Source of the DNA: an uncultured Roseibium sp.
GTDB lineage: Bacteria; Pseudomonadota; Alphaproteobacteria; Rhizobiales; Stappiaceae
Length of the DNA stretch: 64,000 bases
Direction of reading: 5' to 3'
Assembly (NCBI RefSeq): GCF_963669205.1
Contig: NZ_OY769915.1
Coordinates: 5,908,501 to 5,972,500 of the forward strand
Part shown: in pieces, positions 32,911-41,842 of the stretch
How positions within the stretch are numbered: the stretch's first letter is position 1
Layout of the letters: every line of letters begins with the position of its first letter
Notes under the pieces: generated by a model
The model's input: the letters and a program-made list of their open reading frames with translations, nothing else
Told to the model about the DNA's origin: nothing
The model's database searches: none
Program-made: the position numbers and the translations under genes

Positions 32911-33378
32911 ATGTCCGACAAGAGCATTTATGAAAACCTGACACAGCTTGGAGCGGCGACGGACCTACCCGACGATCCGGAAAAAGCCGTCCTGGAAAAG
33001 GTGCCGAACCCGCAGGCGGGAACAAAATACATGGTCCGCTTCGTTGCCCCGGAATTCACCTCGCTGTGTCCGATCACGGGCGCCCCCGACTTTGCCCATC
33101 TCGTCATCGACTACGTTCCGCGGGACTTCCTGGTGGAGAGCAAGTCCCTGAAACTGTTCCTCGGATCATTCCGCAATCACGGCGCGTTTCACGAGGACTG
33201 CACGGTGTCGATCGGCAAACGGCTGGTCGACCTGCTGGACCCGGAGTGGCTCAGGATCGGCGGCTACTGGTACCCGCGCGGCGGCATCCCGATCGACGTC
33301 TTCTACCAGACCGGCCCGGCACCCGACGGCGTCTGGATCCCCGAGCAGGGCGTCGCCCCTTATCGCGGACGCGGCTAG
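32911..33378 (+). CDS. queF: NADPH-dependent 7-cyano-7-deazaguanine reductase
   Basis: A 155-residue (short, YkvM-type) T-fold nitrile reductase that makes preQ1 from preQ0. The catalytic nucleophile is Cys53 in TSLCPITGAPDF, with Asp60 as the proton donor. The QueF motif ESKSLKLFLGSFRNHGAFHEDC (NADPH site) follows. It completes the pathway from the queC-D-E products to preQ1 inside one operon. GGAG lies upstream of the ATG. Confidence 0.96.
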   Translation: MSDKSIYENLTQLGAATDLPDDPEKAVLEKVPNPQAGTKYMVRFVAPEFTSLCPITGAPDFAHLVIDYVPRDFLVESKSLKLFLGSFRNHGAFHEDCTVSIGKRLVDLLDPEWLRIGGYWYPRGGIPIDVFYQTGPAPDGVWIPEQGVAPYRGRG

Positions 33379-33392
33379 GGTCAGTCGCAGGT

Positions 33393-34001
33393 TTACTGCG
33401 GCGTTGGCAGGGAAAGCTCCGGTGCCGGCTCGACCGTCTGGGTCGTCACCATTTCGAAATTGGGTGCTTTGGTCTCGTAGAGCGCCTTGACGATGAAGCC
33501 GTCATCGCGCGAAAGCCAGTAGGTATACCGGTTTTCCGTGACCATGCCCTGGCTGACCGTCAGGTCGGCGGCAACCTTTTCCAGAACGACGCCGTCGATG
33601 GTCTCCTCGCCGCACGCGGCATTGCGGATGGTTTCCGCATTGGTCTTTTTTGCCGCGATTGCACCTTCCGCGTTCTGGGCGCTGTCGAGGTCGCGCACCT
33701 TGGCCCATGTCTTGCCCGCGTCCGCCGACTGGTACATGACGTTCTGATAGGTCAGCACCCACGGACCGGCCGGATTGGTCGGTACGGTCATGTGATGGTC
33801 CTGGCTGAGATAGAGAAAGTCATTGACCGTGGCCGGCGCGCCCTTGAACTGGGTTGTCGCGACCGTTTTCGTCGGAACGCCCTGGTCGAGCTGCATGTAG
33901 ACCTCGGTAAACCGGGCACTGCAGTCATCGGCGAGAGCAGGCTGCGCAAGCCCGGCAAGGATCATGGCGGCAATGCCGGCCGGCGTCTTTAAAATGGTCA
34001 T
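33393..34001 (-). CDS. Secreted protein of unknown function
   Basis: A 202-residue protein with signal peptide ILKTPAGIAAMILAGLAQPALA. The mature part starts DDCSARFTEVYMQ and has two Cys (one at the start, one in RNAACGEETIDG) that could form a disulfide. Strand-rich stretches follow (TVNDFLYLSQDHHMTV, VTENRYTYWLSRDDGFIVKALYETK). No domain is recognised. It converges on queF with only 14 bases between the stops. Confidence 0.7.
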   Translation of the reverse strand: MTILKTPAGIAAMILAGLAQPALADDCSARFTEVYMQLDQGVPTKTVATTQFKGAPATVNDFLYLSQDHHMTVPTNPAGPWVLTYQNVMYQSADAGKTWAKVRDLDSAQNAEGAIAAKKTNAETIRNAACGEETIDGVVLEKVAADLTVSQGMVTENRYTYWLSRDDGFIVKALYETKAPNFEMVTTQTVEPAPELSLPTPQ

Positions 34002-34068
34002 CAGTACCCCCTGAAAAATATCGTATCTGAAACGTGATCCTTGCCGGGCTTCCTAGTCTGCGCTCACC

Positions 34069-35043
34069 TCACTCGGCGGGAGCGGTGGTGCCACCCGGCT
34101 GCCCCCCTTCAAAGGCCTTGTCCTTGATTTCGACGAACTTGTCGGACATTTGCGACAGCTTCGCGTCCCATTCCGGGTTCGGGGTCTGGCCGTCCGTCAC
34201 CTTGAAGAACACCTGCATCATCAGCGTGATGGCAAGCGGCTCCAGAACGGCGGCCTTCACCGCCCAGGCGAAGATAATCGCAAAGACGAGACCGCCCGCG
34301 CTCCACGATCCAGGCATCAGGTAGACCAGCCCGGCGGCCGGCGCGAGCATGAACAGGAACACCAAAATGGCGATGATATAGGTGAAGAGGGCAATGAAGG
34401 CGGCGTTCTTCAACATCGGCTGGTAGTTCTGCCCATAGAGAACCAGCGCTTCGCGCGCCGAGGCCCAGGCATTGTCGGAGCGGGTGCGAATGGCATGGGC
34501 GAGAATGACTTCGTCGACGAAGCCGACGGCCACCTTCATGAAGGCCCTGAACAGCGACACAAGACCGTTCAGCCCCGGGATCGGCAGCACCGAGGCGATG
34601 CCTTCAACAACACCGCTGATCGCACGGATCACGCCTTTCACGAGCTGGTCGAGCCCGAAAAGCGCGCTCGACTGGACGAACCGTTCCTTGACCACGCTCG
34701 CGCCATAGGCGACCTGGCCCTGCCCGTCGGGAAGATCCTTGCCGTCCATCAGTTCGACCAGAACCGCAATGTGCCCCGCCTTCACCGTGTAGAGGAGATA
34801 TTCGCGCAGGAGATAGATCACGGTCGCCGTCAGACCGAACCCGACCAGGCCGCCCCAGAAAGCGAACCCGGCCTGCGAATCGGGACCGCCGAACCAGCCA
34901 AGACCGTAGCCGACGCCCGCGCCAAACCCGGTAACGACGACATAGGCAACGGCAATGCCGCCGTAAACAATCACTCTGAAAATCAGATAAGGAAACGTCC
35001 GCACCATCAATCCGACGGCGCGGGAAAAATCAAAATCCCACAT
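34069..35043 (-). CDS. Large membrane protein of unknown function
   Basis: A 324-residue inner-membrane protein starting at 35043, with CAGGAG 8 bases upstream. Helices: MVRTFPYLIFRVIVYGGIAVAYVVVTGFGAG, GFAFWGGLVGFGLTATVIYLLREYLL, NAAFIALFTYIIAILVFLFMLAPAAGLVYLM, and GGLVFAIIFAWAVKAAVLEPLAITLMMQVFF. The middle region is amphipathic and contains VILAHAIRTRSDNAWASAREALVLYGQNY, and the C-terminal tail is polar. The family is not recognised with confidence; similar proteins are widespread in Alphaproteobacteria. Confidence 0.7.
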   Translation of the reverse strand: MWDFDFSRAVGLMVRTFPYLIFRVIVYGGIAVAYVVVTGFGAGVGYGLGWFGGPDSQAGFAFWGGLVGFGLTATVIYLLREYLLYTVKAGHIAVLVELMDGKDLPDGQGQVAYGASVVKERFVQSSALFGLDQLVKGVIRAISGVVEGIASVLPIPGLNGLVSLFRAFMKVAVGFVDEVILAHAIRTRSDNAWASAREALVLYGQNYQPMLKNAAFIALFTYIIAILVFLFMLAPAAGLVYLMPGSWSAGGLVFAIIFAWAVKAAVLEPLAITLMMQVFFKVTDGQTPNPEWDAKLSQMSDKFVEIKDKAFEGGQPGGTTAPAE

Positions 35044-35482
35044 ATACTGGCTCCTGTTTTTGACAGGTCTCCACGACAACGGACGTGAGGTTAGCCAATC
35101 TTTGGGCTCGGCGACAAGCGGCCACGTCACATATGGATGTTTTTCATTGCTGTCCGGATTAGCGCACGGCCCCTAGAAAGAACTGTCGAACTTTCGTGGT
35201 TGAGAAAGCGGCTTGTTTCCGTGCAGTGCCAAATCAGGATACGGAACTTCCCGAGACTTGTCGTCCCGGTTTGCCGTTAAAGCGGCAAGACCGGGATCCA
35301 GTACCCGTTGTGGCCGGAGATTGAAAAATTTAATAAAATCAGGTGGTTACTGGGTTTCGGCTTTCCGCTACGCTTCAGCCGGAATGACAAGCATATAGAC
35401 TGGGGATCGCCTCGCTGGAGCATTTTCCGAGTTAAACCGGACAGCAGTGGGTGTATTTGGTGAGGCAGCCAACTTCGCTGCG
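35044..35482. other. Intergenic stretch containing a dispersed repeat
   Basis: The promoter of the membrane-protein gene lies at the left. The rest holds the 135-base inverted repeat at 35257-35391 and otherwise nothing recognisable. Confidence 0.5.
35257..35391. repeat. Long inverted repeat of the dispersed GACAAG/CCGGGAT type
   Basis: The left arm starts CTTGTCGTCCCGG and reads into AGACCGGGATCCAGTA. The right arm ends TTCAGCCGGAATGACAAG, with TACTGGGTTTCGGCTTTCC before it. The pairing is imperfect but spans about 45 bases on each side. The 'GGGATCCAGTA ... CCGGAATGACAAG' wording matches dispersed extragenic palindromic repeats common in Alphaproteobacteria. Confidence 0.7.
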
Positions 35483-35971
35483 TCAGCTCTCCGCCTTGTC
35501 CTTGCGAGCGTCATGATCATGCGGATGAAAGATCCCGTGATACCAGAAACTGTCCCACAGGTGCCGGTGCCCCGGTTTTTCGCGCATCTCGACACGATCG
35601 AGATGTTCGCCGAAAAGGAGCACGTTCCCGTCCGGATCGCGCGTTTCAAACTCGCGCATCCGCCAGGGCTGGTCCTTGATGTCTTCGGTGATGTTGGCGC
35701 CCCCCGCCTTGGCCAGGGCATGATACGCATCGATGCCATCGACGAAGCAGTATGCGGTTGTGCCGCCGGGCCGGTCGCTCTGCGTCAGGTGAACACCGGC
35801 CTCTCCGTATTCGAGTACCGCGTAACGCACCGGTTCGCCCTCGCCGTCCGCCCATTCGAACGCGACGGCGAATTTCAGGCTGTCCCGGTAATAGGCGAGC
35901 GATTGGCCGAGATCGCTGACCCGGAGGACCGGGGCGATGTGTGAAATTTTGGGCGGCCGTGCTTGGGACAT
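35483..35971 (-). CDS. VOC-family (glyoxalase/bleomycin-resistance-like) protein
   Basis: A 162-residue protein of one vicinal-oxygen-chelate unit: KISHIAPVLRVSDLGQSLAYYRDSLKFAVAFEW, ...RYAVLEYGEAGVHLTQSDRPG, AYCFVDGIDAYHALAKAGGANITEDIKDQPWRMREFETRDPDGNVLLFGEHL. Metal ligands fit His (ISHIAP) and Glu (LFGEHL). Such proteins are lyases, dioxygenases or drug-binding proteins; the substrate is unknown. The His-rich tail HPHDHDARKDKAES could bind metals. It stands between the repeat and the DUF1963 gene. Confidence 0.85.
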   Translation of the reverse strand: MSQARPPKISHIAPVLRVSDLGQSLAYYRDSLKFAVAFEWADGEGEPVRYAVLEYGEAGVHLTQSDRPGGTTAYCFVDGIDAYHALAKAGGANITEDIKDQPWRMREFETRDPDGNVLLFGEHLDRVEMREKPGHRHLWDSFWYHGIFHPHDHDARKDKAES

Positions 35972-36013
35972 TGTTCAACCCCGATCTGACAGACTGCGGA
36001 CGGGCACACGAAC

Positions 36014-37837
36014 TCAGTAACACTCCAGAGTGGCCGTCGCGTTCTCGAACCGTCCGTCTTCCAGATCTTGCGTCGAAATCGTGAAATAGACAATCCCGGC
36101 GTCACCCCACGCCCAGTGCATGGCATCGTCGCTCGCCAGATGCAGGAGCAGGACGCGCGACGTCGGACCGCCTTTCGGCTCGGACTGAATGCCATCGAAG
36201 GCCCCGCCCGTCCGGTGCGGCCGGTTGTCGTTCAACCGGCGCCAGAAGGGCTCGAACCGGCCGAGAACGTCCGCCGGGATCAAAGGCCGGTGTTCGGGAT
36301 CGGCATAGTAATCCGCGACGTATTCCCAAAGCCGCACATAGGCCGGATTGTAGAGGCCGGAAAGCGAGACATCCTGTTCGAGCGCCTCGACGCCCTGTTC
36401 GCTTCCCTCGGCATTCCGGAACTCGAAATAGCTGGTCCGGGTCTGGTCAAGATGAACGGCAATATCGGCCCATTCCCCGTTTGAAAGCGCCCTGTCCGGC
36501 TCGTCGGAGCGAAGCTGGTTGATGATGTCACGCAGGTCGCGCAAGGCATCCTCCCGCCAGCTCTCGTTGGCGCGGATGGTTTCCTGCCGGTAGTTCCGAA
36601 GCGACACCGGCGACGGGAACCGGTCAAGCACGGCGGCCAGTCGTTCGTCGCGTTCCAGCCGTTCCTCCATCTGCCAAAGGCGTTCAAGGTCCGTTTCCTG
36701 CTGTGCGCCTTCCGTTTCCGCAGCAGCACTCAGGGATTGGCCCAACTCCCTGATCTCGTGTTGCAGGGCGGAGACATCCGGCCTGAGCGCGCGCGTGATC
36801 TCCGGGTCTTCCAGCGCCTCCAGAACCGTTTGCGGCAGATCGGGCTTGAGGGGCTGCTTGGCGAGGCGGGTCTCGATGGAGGTCAGGACGGCAAGCGCCA
36901 TCCGCACGGTGAACGGCTCCGGCACCGGCGGACGCTCGGCATCGGAGACCTCCTTGCCTGCATAAAGCACATGCGCGAACCGGTCGGGCGTGACCCGCAA
37001 GACCTCGCCGTCGCGCACGACCCTGTTCGGCACGGTCACGAAGTCGACCGGCCAGCGGCGCCAGGTGTTCGGGACGTCACCTGCGCCCTCGAGATACCCG
37101 TCATGCGGCGCGGCGTGGCTTCCGTCTCGGACCGGACCCAATTCCGCCGGTGCCATGCGCTCGGACCCGAGCGCGCGTGTGTGGATCACCTGGCAGCCTT
37201 CGGTCCGTCCGTCCAGATCGCGGGTATTCGGATCAATGAAAAAGAGGAGCCAGCCGTCGCGCGGCCCCAGCCCGCCCCAGACTTCCTCCGGCAGCTCCGC
37301 ACAACAGATCTGCGCCAGGAAATGAAGCGGGATTTCACCGCGCCGCGGGTGCGCGAGCGAGATCGACTTCGGCCAGGGTACGTTGTCGGGCATCATCGGA
37401 AGCCCGCCGAACCATGATCGCGGTGTTTCGTCGGAACGGATCGGCACCTGCCTGCGCTGCACCACCGAAACCGTTTCCAGTATTTCAGCCGCCACCCGGG
37501 TTGATCTGTCCGGATGGGAAACGTGAGGTGCGGCGCTGCCGTCGAATGCCAGCCGCGCGCTGTCGGCGGCATTCACGGTGCTTGCGCGCGCCGCCGGTTC
37601 CGGCACGGGGCGCCTGATGCGCCGTGCCGCACGGTTGCTGGATTGCTCGAGGATATCGTGGATGCGGTCCGGCTCGACCGTGAAGGCCGGCGAGACCGTT
37701 CTCAGTTTGGGGCCCCTGGGCAGGAATCCGACAATTTTAGATAAAAACAGCCAAAATCCGATAATAAAAATCATTAATAGTAAAGTTAACCCTGCAATAA
37801 ATACCAATCCTGCTTCGCTATAAATATCCTCGGGCAT
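36014..37837 (-). CDS. Membrane-anchored DUF1963 (YwqG-like) protein
   Basis: A 607-residue protein with one N-terminal helix GLVFIAGLTLLLMIFIIGFWLFL and a long cytoplasmic part. The DUF1963 pattern appears at about residues 140-260 (RSWFGGLPMMPDNVPWPKS, FLAQICCAELPEEV, DGWLLFFIDPNTRD) and again at the C-terminus (SRVLLLHLASDDAMHWAWGDAGIVYFTISTQDLEDGRFENATATLECY), with a charged helical insert between (EIRELGQSLSAAAETEGAQQETDLERLWQMEERLERDERL). DUF1963 function is unknown. The 5' end and upstream region are AT-rich. Confidence 0.75.
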   Translation of the reverse strand: MPEDIYSEAGLVFIAGLTLLLMIFIIGFWLFLSKIVGFLPRGPKLRTVSPAFTVEPDRIHDILEQSSNRAARRIRRPVPEPAARASTVNAADSARLAFDGSAAPHVSHPDRSTRVAAEILETVSVVQRRQVPIRSDETPRSWFGGLPMMPDNVPWPKSISLAHPRRGEIPLHFLAQICCAELPEEVWGGLGPRDGWLLFFIDPNTRDLDGRTEGCQVIHTRALGSERMAPAELGPVRDGSHAAPHDGYLEGAGDVPNTWRRWPVDFVTVPNRVVRDGEVLRVTPDRFAHVLYAGKEVSDAERPPVPEPFTVRMALAVLTSIETRLAKQPLKPDLPQTVLEALEDPEITRALRPDVSALQHEIRELGQSLSAAAETEGAQQETDLERLWQMEERLERDERLAAVLDRFPSPVSLRNYRQETIRANESWREDALRDLRDIINQLRSDEPDRALSNGEWADIAVHLDQTRTSYFEFRNAEGSEQGVEALEQDVSLSGLYNPAYVRLWEYVADYYADPEHRPLIPADVLGRFEPFWRRLNDNRPHRTGGAFDGIQSEPKGGPTSRVLLLHLASDDAMHWAWGDAGIVYFTISTQDLEDGRFENATATLECY

Positions 37838-37952
37838 TGCAACGTCCAAATATTATCATTCTCACACCTCATATTTACTTTCAGACATTAAGCCCGGGTA
37901 AATTGAATAGTGAGAAAGATAACGAACGCGCCAAGTTTCCTGGTCAATAACG

Positions 37953-37974
37953 AAAACGGGCCCCGAAGGGCCCG
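37953..37974 (-). terminator. Intrinsic terminator of acnA
   Basis: Read leftward, CGGGCCC-ttcg-GGGCCCG is followed by TTTTCG, 30 bases after the acnA stop codon. Confidence 0.88.
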
Positions 37975-38003
37975 CTCAAAGTTCAATCCGGCTTCAACAG
38001 GGA

Positions 38004-40679
38004 TCAGCTGTTGACCAGGTTCCGCAGCACATAGTGCAGGATGCCGCCGGCCTTGATGTATTCCAGCTCGTCCTCGGTATCGACGCGGCACAGGCATTCG
38101 ATGGTCTTGGTGGTGCCGTCCTCGTAGGTGACCTCCACGTCCATCATCTGCCGCGGCTTGATGTCGGCAATGCCCCGGATGGTGACACGCTCGGTGCCCT
38201 TGATGCCGTGGGACTGCCAGCTCTCACCTTCCTTGAAGGTCAGCGGAATGACACCCATGCCGACAAGGTTGGAGCGGTGAATGCGCTCGAAGGACTGGGT
38301 GATCACGGCGCGCACGCCGAGCAGCTTGGTGCCCTTGGCCGCCCAGTCGCGCGAGGAGCCCGTGCCGTATTCCTTGCCTGCGAAGATCACCAGCGGCGTA
38401 CCGGCTTCCTTGTATTCCATGCAGGCGTCGTAGATCCATTCCTTCTTGCCGTCCTTCATCGTGACGCCGCCTTCGACGCCGGGAACCATCTGGTTCTTGA
38501 TGCGGATATTGGCGAAGGTGCCGCGCATCATGACCTGGTGGTTGCCCCGGCGCGAGCCGTAGGAGTTGAAGTCCTTGCGGGCCACCTGGTGCTCGGAAAG
38601 ATACTGGCCTGCCGGGCTGTCAGCCTTGATGGCACCGGCCGGAGAGATGTGGTCGGTGGTGATGGAATCCAGGAACAGGCCCATGACCGCGGCATTCTCG
38701 ATATCCTCGAGCGGCTGCGGCTCCATGGTCATGCCTTCGAAGTAGGGCGGGTTCTGGACGTAGGTCGAGGAGACCGGCCAGGTATAGGTCAGCCCGCCTT
38801 CCACCTTGATGTTCTGCCAGTGTGCATCGCCCTTGAAGACGTCGCCGTAGCGCCCGCGGAACATCTCTTCCGTGATGGAGGCGCGGATGAGATCGGTGAT
38901 CTCTTCCGTGCTCGGCCAGATGTCCCTGAGGTAGACCGGGTTACCGTCCTGGTCATTGCCGAGCGGATCCTCGGTAATGTTGACGTTGAGGTTCCCGGCG
39001 ATCGCGTAGGCGACGACCAGTGGCGGCGATGCCAGGTAGTTGGCGCGCACATCCGGGTTCACCCGGCCCTCGAAATTGCGGTTGCCGGACAGAACCGAGC
39101 AGGCGATCAGGTCGTTGTCGTTGATCGCAGCCGAAATGGCCGGGTCGAGCGGGCCGGAATTGCCGATACAGGTGGTGCAGCCGTAACCGGCAAGGTCAAA
39201 GCCGAGTGCATCCAGATCCTCCTGAAGACCGGCCTTTTCCAGGTAGTCCGTCACCACCTGCGAGCCCGGCGCCAGCGAGGTCTTCACCCACGGCTTGACG
39301 TCGAGGCCCTTTTTCAGCGCGTTTCGGGCGACGAGGCCTGCCCCGATCAGAACCGACGGATTGGACGTGTTGGTGCAGGACGTGATCGCGGCGATCACGA
39401 CGTCGCCATTGCCGAGATCGTGGTCCTTGCCTTCGACCGCGACCCGCTTGGAAAGTTCGTCCGCCTTCTTGAATTCCTCCGCCATGGTCTTCGCGAACCC
39501 GCTGGCGGCATCGGACAGGTTGATGCGGTCCTGCGGGCGCTTGGGCCCGGAGACAGCCGGAACGACCGTGGTGATATCGAGTTCCAGCGTGTCGGTGAAT
39601 TCCGGCTCTTCGCCGCCGGCGCGGAACATGCCCTGTGCCCTGGAATAGGCCTCGACAAGCGCGACCCGGTCCTTGTCGCGGCCGGTCGCCTCAAGATACT
39701 TCAGCGTTTCGTTGTCGACCGGGAAGAAGCCGCAGGTCGCACCGTATTCCGGGGCCATGTTGGCGATCGTCGCCGCATCTTCCAGCGACAGGTTGTCGAG
39801 GCCGGGACCGTAGAATTCCACGAACTTGCCGACAACGCCCTTCTGGCGCAGCATCTCGACGACCCTTAGCACAAGGTCGGTTGCGGTGATGCCCTCGTTC
39901 AGCTTGCCGGTCAGCTTGAAGCCGATGACTTCCGGGATCAGCATGGATATCGGCTGGCCGAGCATGCCGGCCTCCGCCTCGATGCCGCCGACGCCCCAGC
40001 CCAGAACCGCCAGACCGTTGACCATCGTCGTGTGGCTGTCGGTGCCGACAAGCGTATCCGGGTAGGCGACCGTTTCGCCGTCTTCTTCCTTGGTCCACAC
40101 CGTCTGCGCAAGATATTCCAGGTTCACCTGGTGACAGATGCCGGTTCCGGGAGGCACGGCACGGAAATTGTCGAATGCGGACTGGCCCCAGCGAAGGAAT
40201 TCGTAGCGCTCCTGGTTGCGCTCGTATTCCAGTTCCACATTCAGCTTGAACGCGTCCTTGGTGCCGAAATAGTCAACCATCACCGAGTGGTCGATGACCA
40301 GGTCGACCGGAACCAGGGGATTGACCTTTTCCGGGTCGCCGCCGAGCTTCACCGCGGCATCGCGCATGGCCGCAAGATCGACGACCGCGGGAACACCGGT
40401 AAAGTCCTGCATCAGCACGCGCGCAGGCCGGTAGGAAATCTCGTGCGAGGATTTTTTCTCCTTCAGCCACTCGGCACAGGCGACGATGTCTTCCCTGGTG
40501 ACGGAGCGTCCGTCTTCGAAGCGCAGCAGGTTCTCAAGAACGACTTTCAGGGAAAACGGCAGCTTGGAGACACCTTCGAGACCGTTTTTCTCCGCTTCGG
40601 GAATGGAGAAATAGGTGTAGGTCTTGTCACCGACCTGAAGAGTCTTTTTGCATTTGAAACTGTCAAGGGACTGGGTCAC
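38004..40679 (-). CDS. acnA: Aconitate hydratase A
   Basis: An 891-residue TCA-cycle enzyme that interconverts citrate and isocitrate. The [4Fe-4S] ligands are the Cys of AAITSCTNTSNPSV and the two in YGCTTCIGNSGPL. Substrate motifs include VGTDSHTTMVNGLAVLGWGVGGIEAE, RGTFANIRIKNQ, GSSRDWAAKGT and FERIHRSNLVGMG. Length and composition are standard for the AcnA/IRP1 class. The upstream region has three TATACAAA motifs that may bind a regulator. Confidence 0.98.
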   Translation of the reverse strand: MTQSLDSFKCKKTLQVGDKTYTYFSIPEAEKNGLEGVSKLPFSLKVVLENLLRFEDGRSVTREDIVACAEWLKEKKSSHEISYRPARVLMQDFTGVPAVVDLAAMRDAAVKLGGDPEKVNPLVPVDLVIDHSVMVDYFGTKDAFKLNVELEYERNQERYEFLRWGQSAFDNFRAVPPGTGICHQVNLEYLAQTVWTKEEDGETVAYPDTLVGTDSHTTMVNGLAVLGWGVGGIEAEAGMLGQPISMLIPEVIGFKLTGKLNEGITATDLVLRVVEMLRQKGVVGKFVEFYGPGLDNLSLEDAATIANMAPEYGATCGFFPVDNETLKYLEATGRDKDRVALVEAYSRAQGMFRAGGEEPEFTDTLELDITTVVPAVSGPKRPQDRINLSDAASGFAKTMAEEFKKADELSKRVAVEGKDHDLGNGDVVIAAITSCTNTSNPSVLIGAGLVARNALKKGLDVKPWVKTSLAPGSQVVTDYLEKAGLQEDLDALGFDLAGYGCTTCIGNSGPLDPAISAAINDNDLIACSVLSGNRNFEGRVNPDVRANYLASPPLVVAYAIAGNLNVNITEDPLGNDQDGNPVYLRDIWPSTEEITDLIRASITEEMFRGRYGDVFKGDAHWQNIKVEGGLTYTWPVSSTYVQNPPYFEGMTMEPQPLEDIENAAVMGLFLDSITTDHISPAGAIKADSPAGQYLSEHQVARKDFNSYGSRRGNHQVMMRGTFANIRIKNQMVPGVEGGVTMKDGKKEWIYDACMEYKEAGTPLVIFAGKEYGTGSSRDWAAKGTKLLGVRAVITQSFERIHRSNLVGMGVIPLTFKEGESWQSHGIKGTERVTIRGIADIKPRQMMDVEVTYEDGTTKTIECLCRVDTEDELEYIKAGGILHYVLRNLVNS

Positions 40680-40832
40680 GGCACGTGCTCTCCTTCACTG
40701 TCCGCAGCAGCAGGTTCGCGTCTGACCCGCTGCCTGTCATGATCTCCGGCGGCTCCCCGGTTGGAGCCGAAATTGCCCGTTTCCGTTGGACCGACGGGCT
40801 ATGCCGTCGAATGCGCGCCGCCTCGCTGCCCC

Positions 40833-40961
40833 TATACAAAACTTTGGCGCCGATCACCAGCGTTAGCGCACGATTGTCCCGCAAGCGGGGCAACAAGTGA
40901 TCGGCCGTGAAGGCAGGAGCCCCGTCGAACGGATCAGACTTTATATACAAACGTATACAAA
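40833..40961 (-). promoter_or_regulatory. Repeated TATACAAA motifs upstream of acnA
   Basis: Three identical 8-mers. Two lie exactly 10 bases apart at 40944-40961, one helical turn, next to GTATAC. The third lies at 40833-40840. On the acnA strand they read TTTGTATA. They could be operator half-sites or promoter -10 boxes; the cognate factor is unknown. Confidence 0.4.
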
Positions 40962-41036
40962 AATTTCCAGAGCTTGACCCGACGATTTTTTGACGCTGTT
41001 TCCCGCCCCCGGCACGGAACGAAGGGCCCTGTGCGG

Positions 41037-41051
41037 ATTGACAATGTCAAT
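41037..41051. promoter_or_regulatory. Palindrome upstream of the MoxR-DUF58 operon
   Basis: ATTGACA-A-TGTCAAT is a perfect 7-base inverted repeat about one central base, 74 bases before the first gene of the operon. It is a good candidate regulator site. Confidence 0.5.
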
Positions 41052-41125
41052 ACAACCAGAGATCGGACTTTGCCGTTGGCACCGGATTATTGCCACGTTA
41101 ACCCGTTCCCGCTATCAAAACTGCC

Positions 41126-41842
41126 ATGCGGCGCTTGTTTTTGACCTTCCTGATACTCGCCCTGACGGCCCCCCTGATCGCGGTCAACGCGCAGGAACCG
41201 GTTCGTGAACCGCTGGAAATCGGGGACTCGGGCGAGGAATATCTGCGGTCGATCCGCCTGCGGGGCATAGATCCGGACGTCGCCTACTATGATCCCACGG
41301 CCCCGGCGCCCAAGCTTGAAACGGAACAGCAGCCCCTGCAGCCGACGGCACGCTCCGGATCGGAAAACGTCCCGTTGCCTGGTGCGCGCTGGACCTTCAT
41401 GCTGATTGCCGGACTCATCCTGGCAGGCATCATCTATCTTGTGCTCCGCTTCGGCGGAAACATCGCGATCACGCTGCAAAGGGACGCAGACAACCCCGAA
41501 AGCCGCCGGGCGGCCGGCCCTCAGAACACGCCGGCCTGGGCGGAAAAACTCGGATCGTTCAACGATATTCTGGGGATCGCGGACAGGCGCCAGGCGCTGG
41601 TCTTGCTCACGCAGAAGGTTCTGGCCACTCTGGCGACGACCAACGGAGTGCTCATGCAGCGCAGCTGGACAGCGCGCGATACAATGCGCAACATTCCTCT
41701 CGCGGACGCCCAGCAATCTCTTCTGCGCGCGCTTGTCCTGAACAGCGAGCGTGTTCAGTTTGGCGGCCGGGACGTTTCGGAGGACGAGTTCCGGAACCAT
41801 GTCTCGTCCTGCCAGCAACTGCTTGGAGCCGGAGCGGCATGA
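41126..41842 (+). CDS. DUF4129-like membrane protein
   Basis: A 238-residue protein with signal peptide RLFLTFLILALTAPLIAVNAQ. A proline-rich extracytoplasmic part (YLRSIRLRGIDPDVAYYDPTAPAPK) is followed by one helix (WTFMLIAGLILAGIIYLVLRFGG). The cytoplasmic C-terminal region (QRSWTARDTMRNIPLADAQQSLLRALVLNSERVQFGGRDVSEDEFRNHVSSC) has the SWTARE-like pattern of DUF4129. Similar proteins occur with MoxR-DUF58 clusters. It overlaps the DUF4350 gene by 4 bases (ATGA) and is first in the operon. Confidence 0.75.
   Translation: MRRLFLTFLILALTAPLIAVNAQEPVREPLEIGDSGEEYLRSIRLRGIDPDVAYYDPTAPAPKLETEQQPLQPTARSGSENVPLPGARWTFMLIAGLILAGIIYLVLRFGGNIAITLQRDADNPESRRAAGPQNTPAWAEKLGSFNDILGIADRRQALVLLTQKVLATLATTNGVLMQRSWTARDTMRNIPLADAQQSLLRALVLNSERVQFGGRDVSEDEFRNHVSSCQQLLGAGAA

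Larger units (their letters stand above)
40680..41125. other. Divergent intergenic region between acnA and the MoxR operon
   Basis: It holds TATACAAA at 40833-40840, 40944-40951 and 40954-40961, and the palindrome ATTGACA-A-TGTCAAT at 41037-41051. No gene is supported. Confidence 0.5.

Noticed and set aside
38034..39869. Long open frame antisense to aconitase
   Set aside because: It is a shadow of the acnA codon pattern in a GC-rich genome. It has no ribosome site or recognisable domain, and acnA itself is unambiguous.
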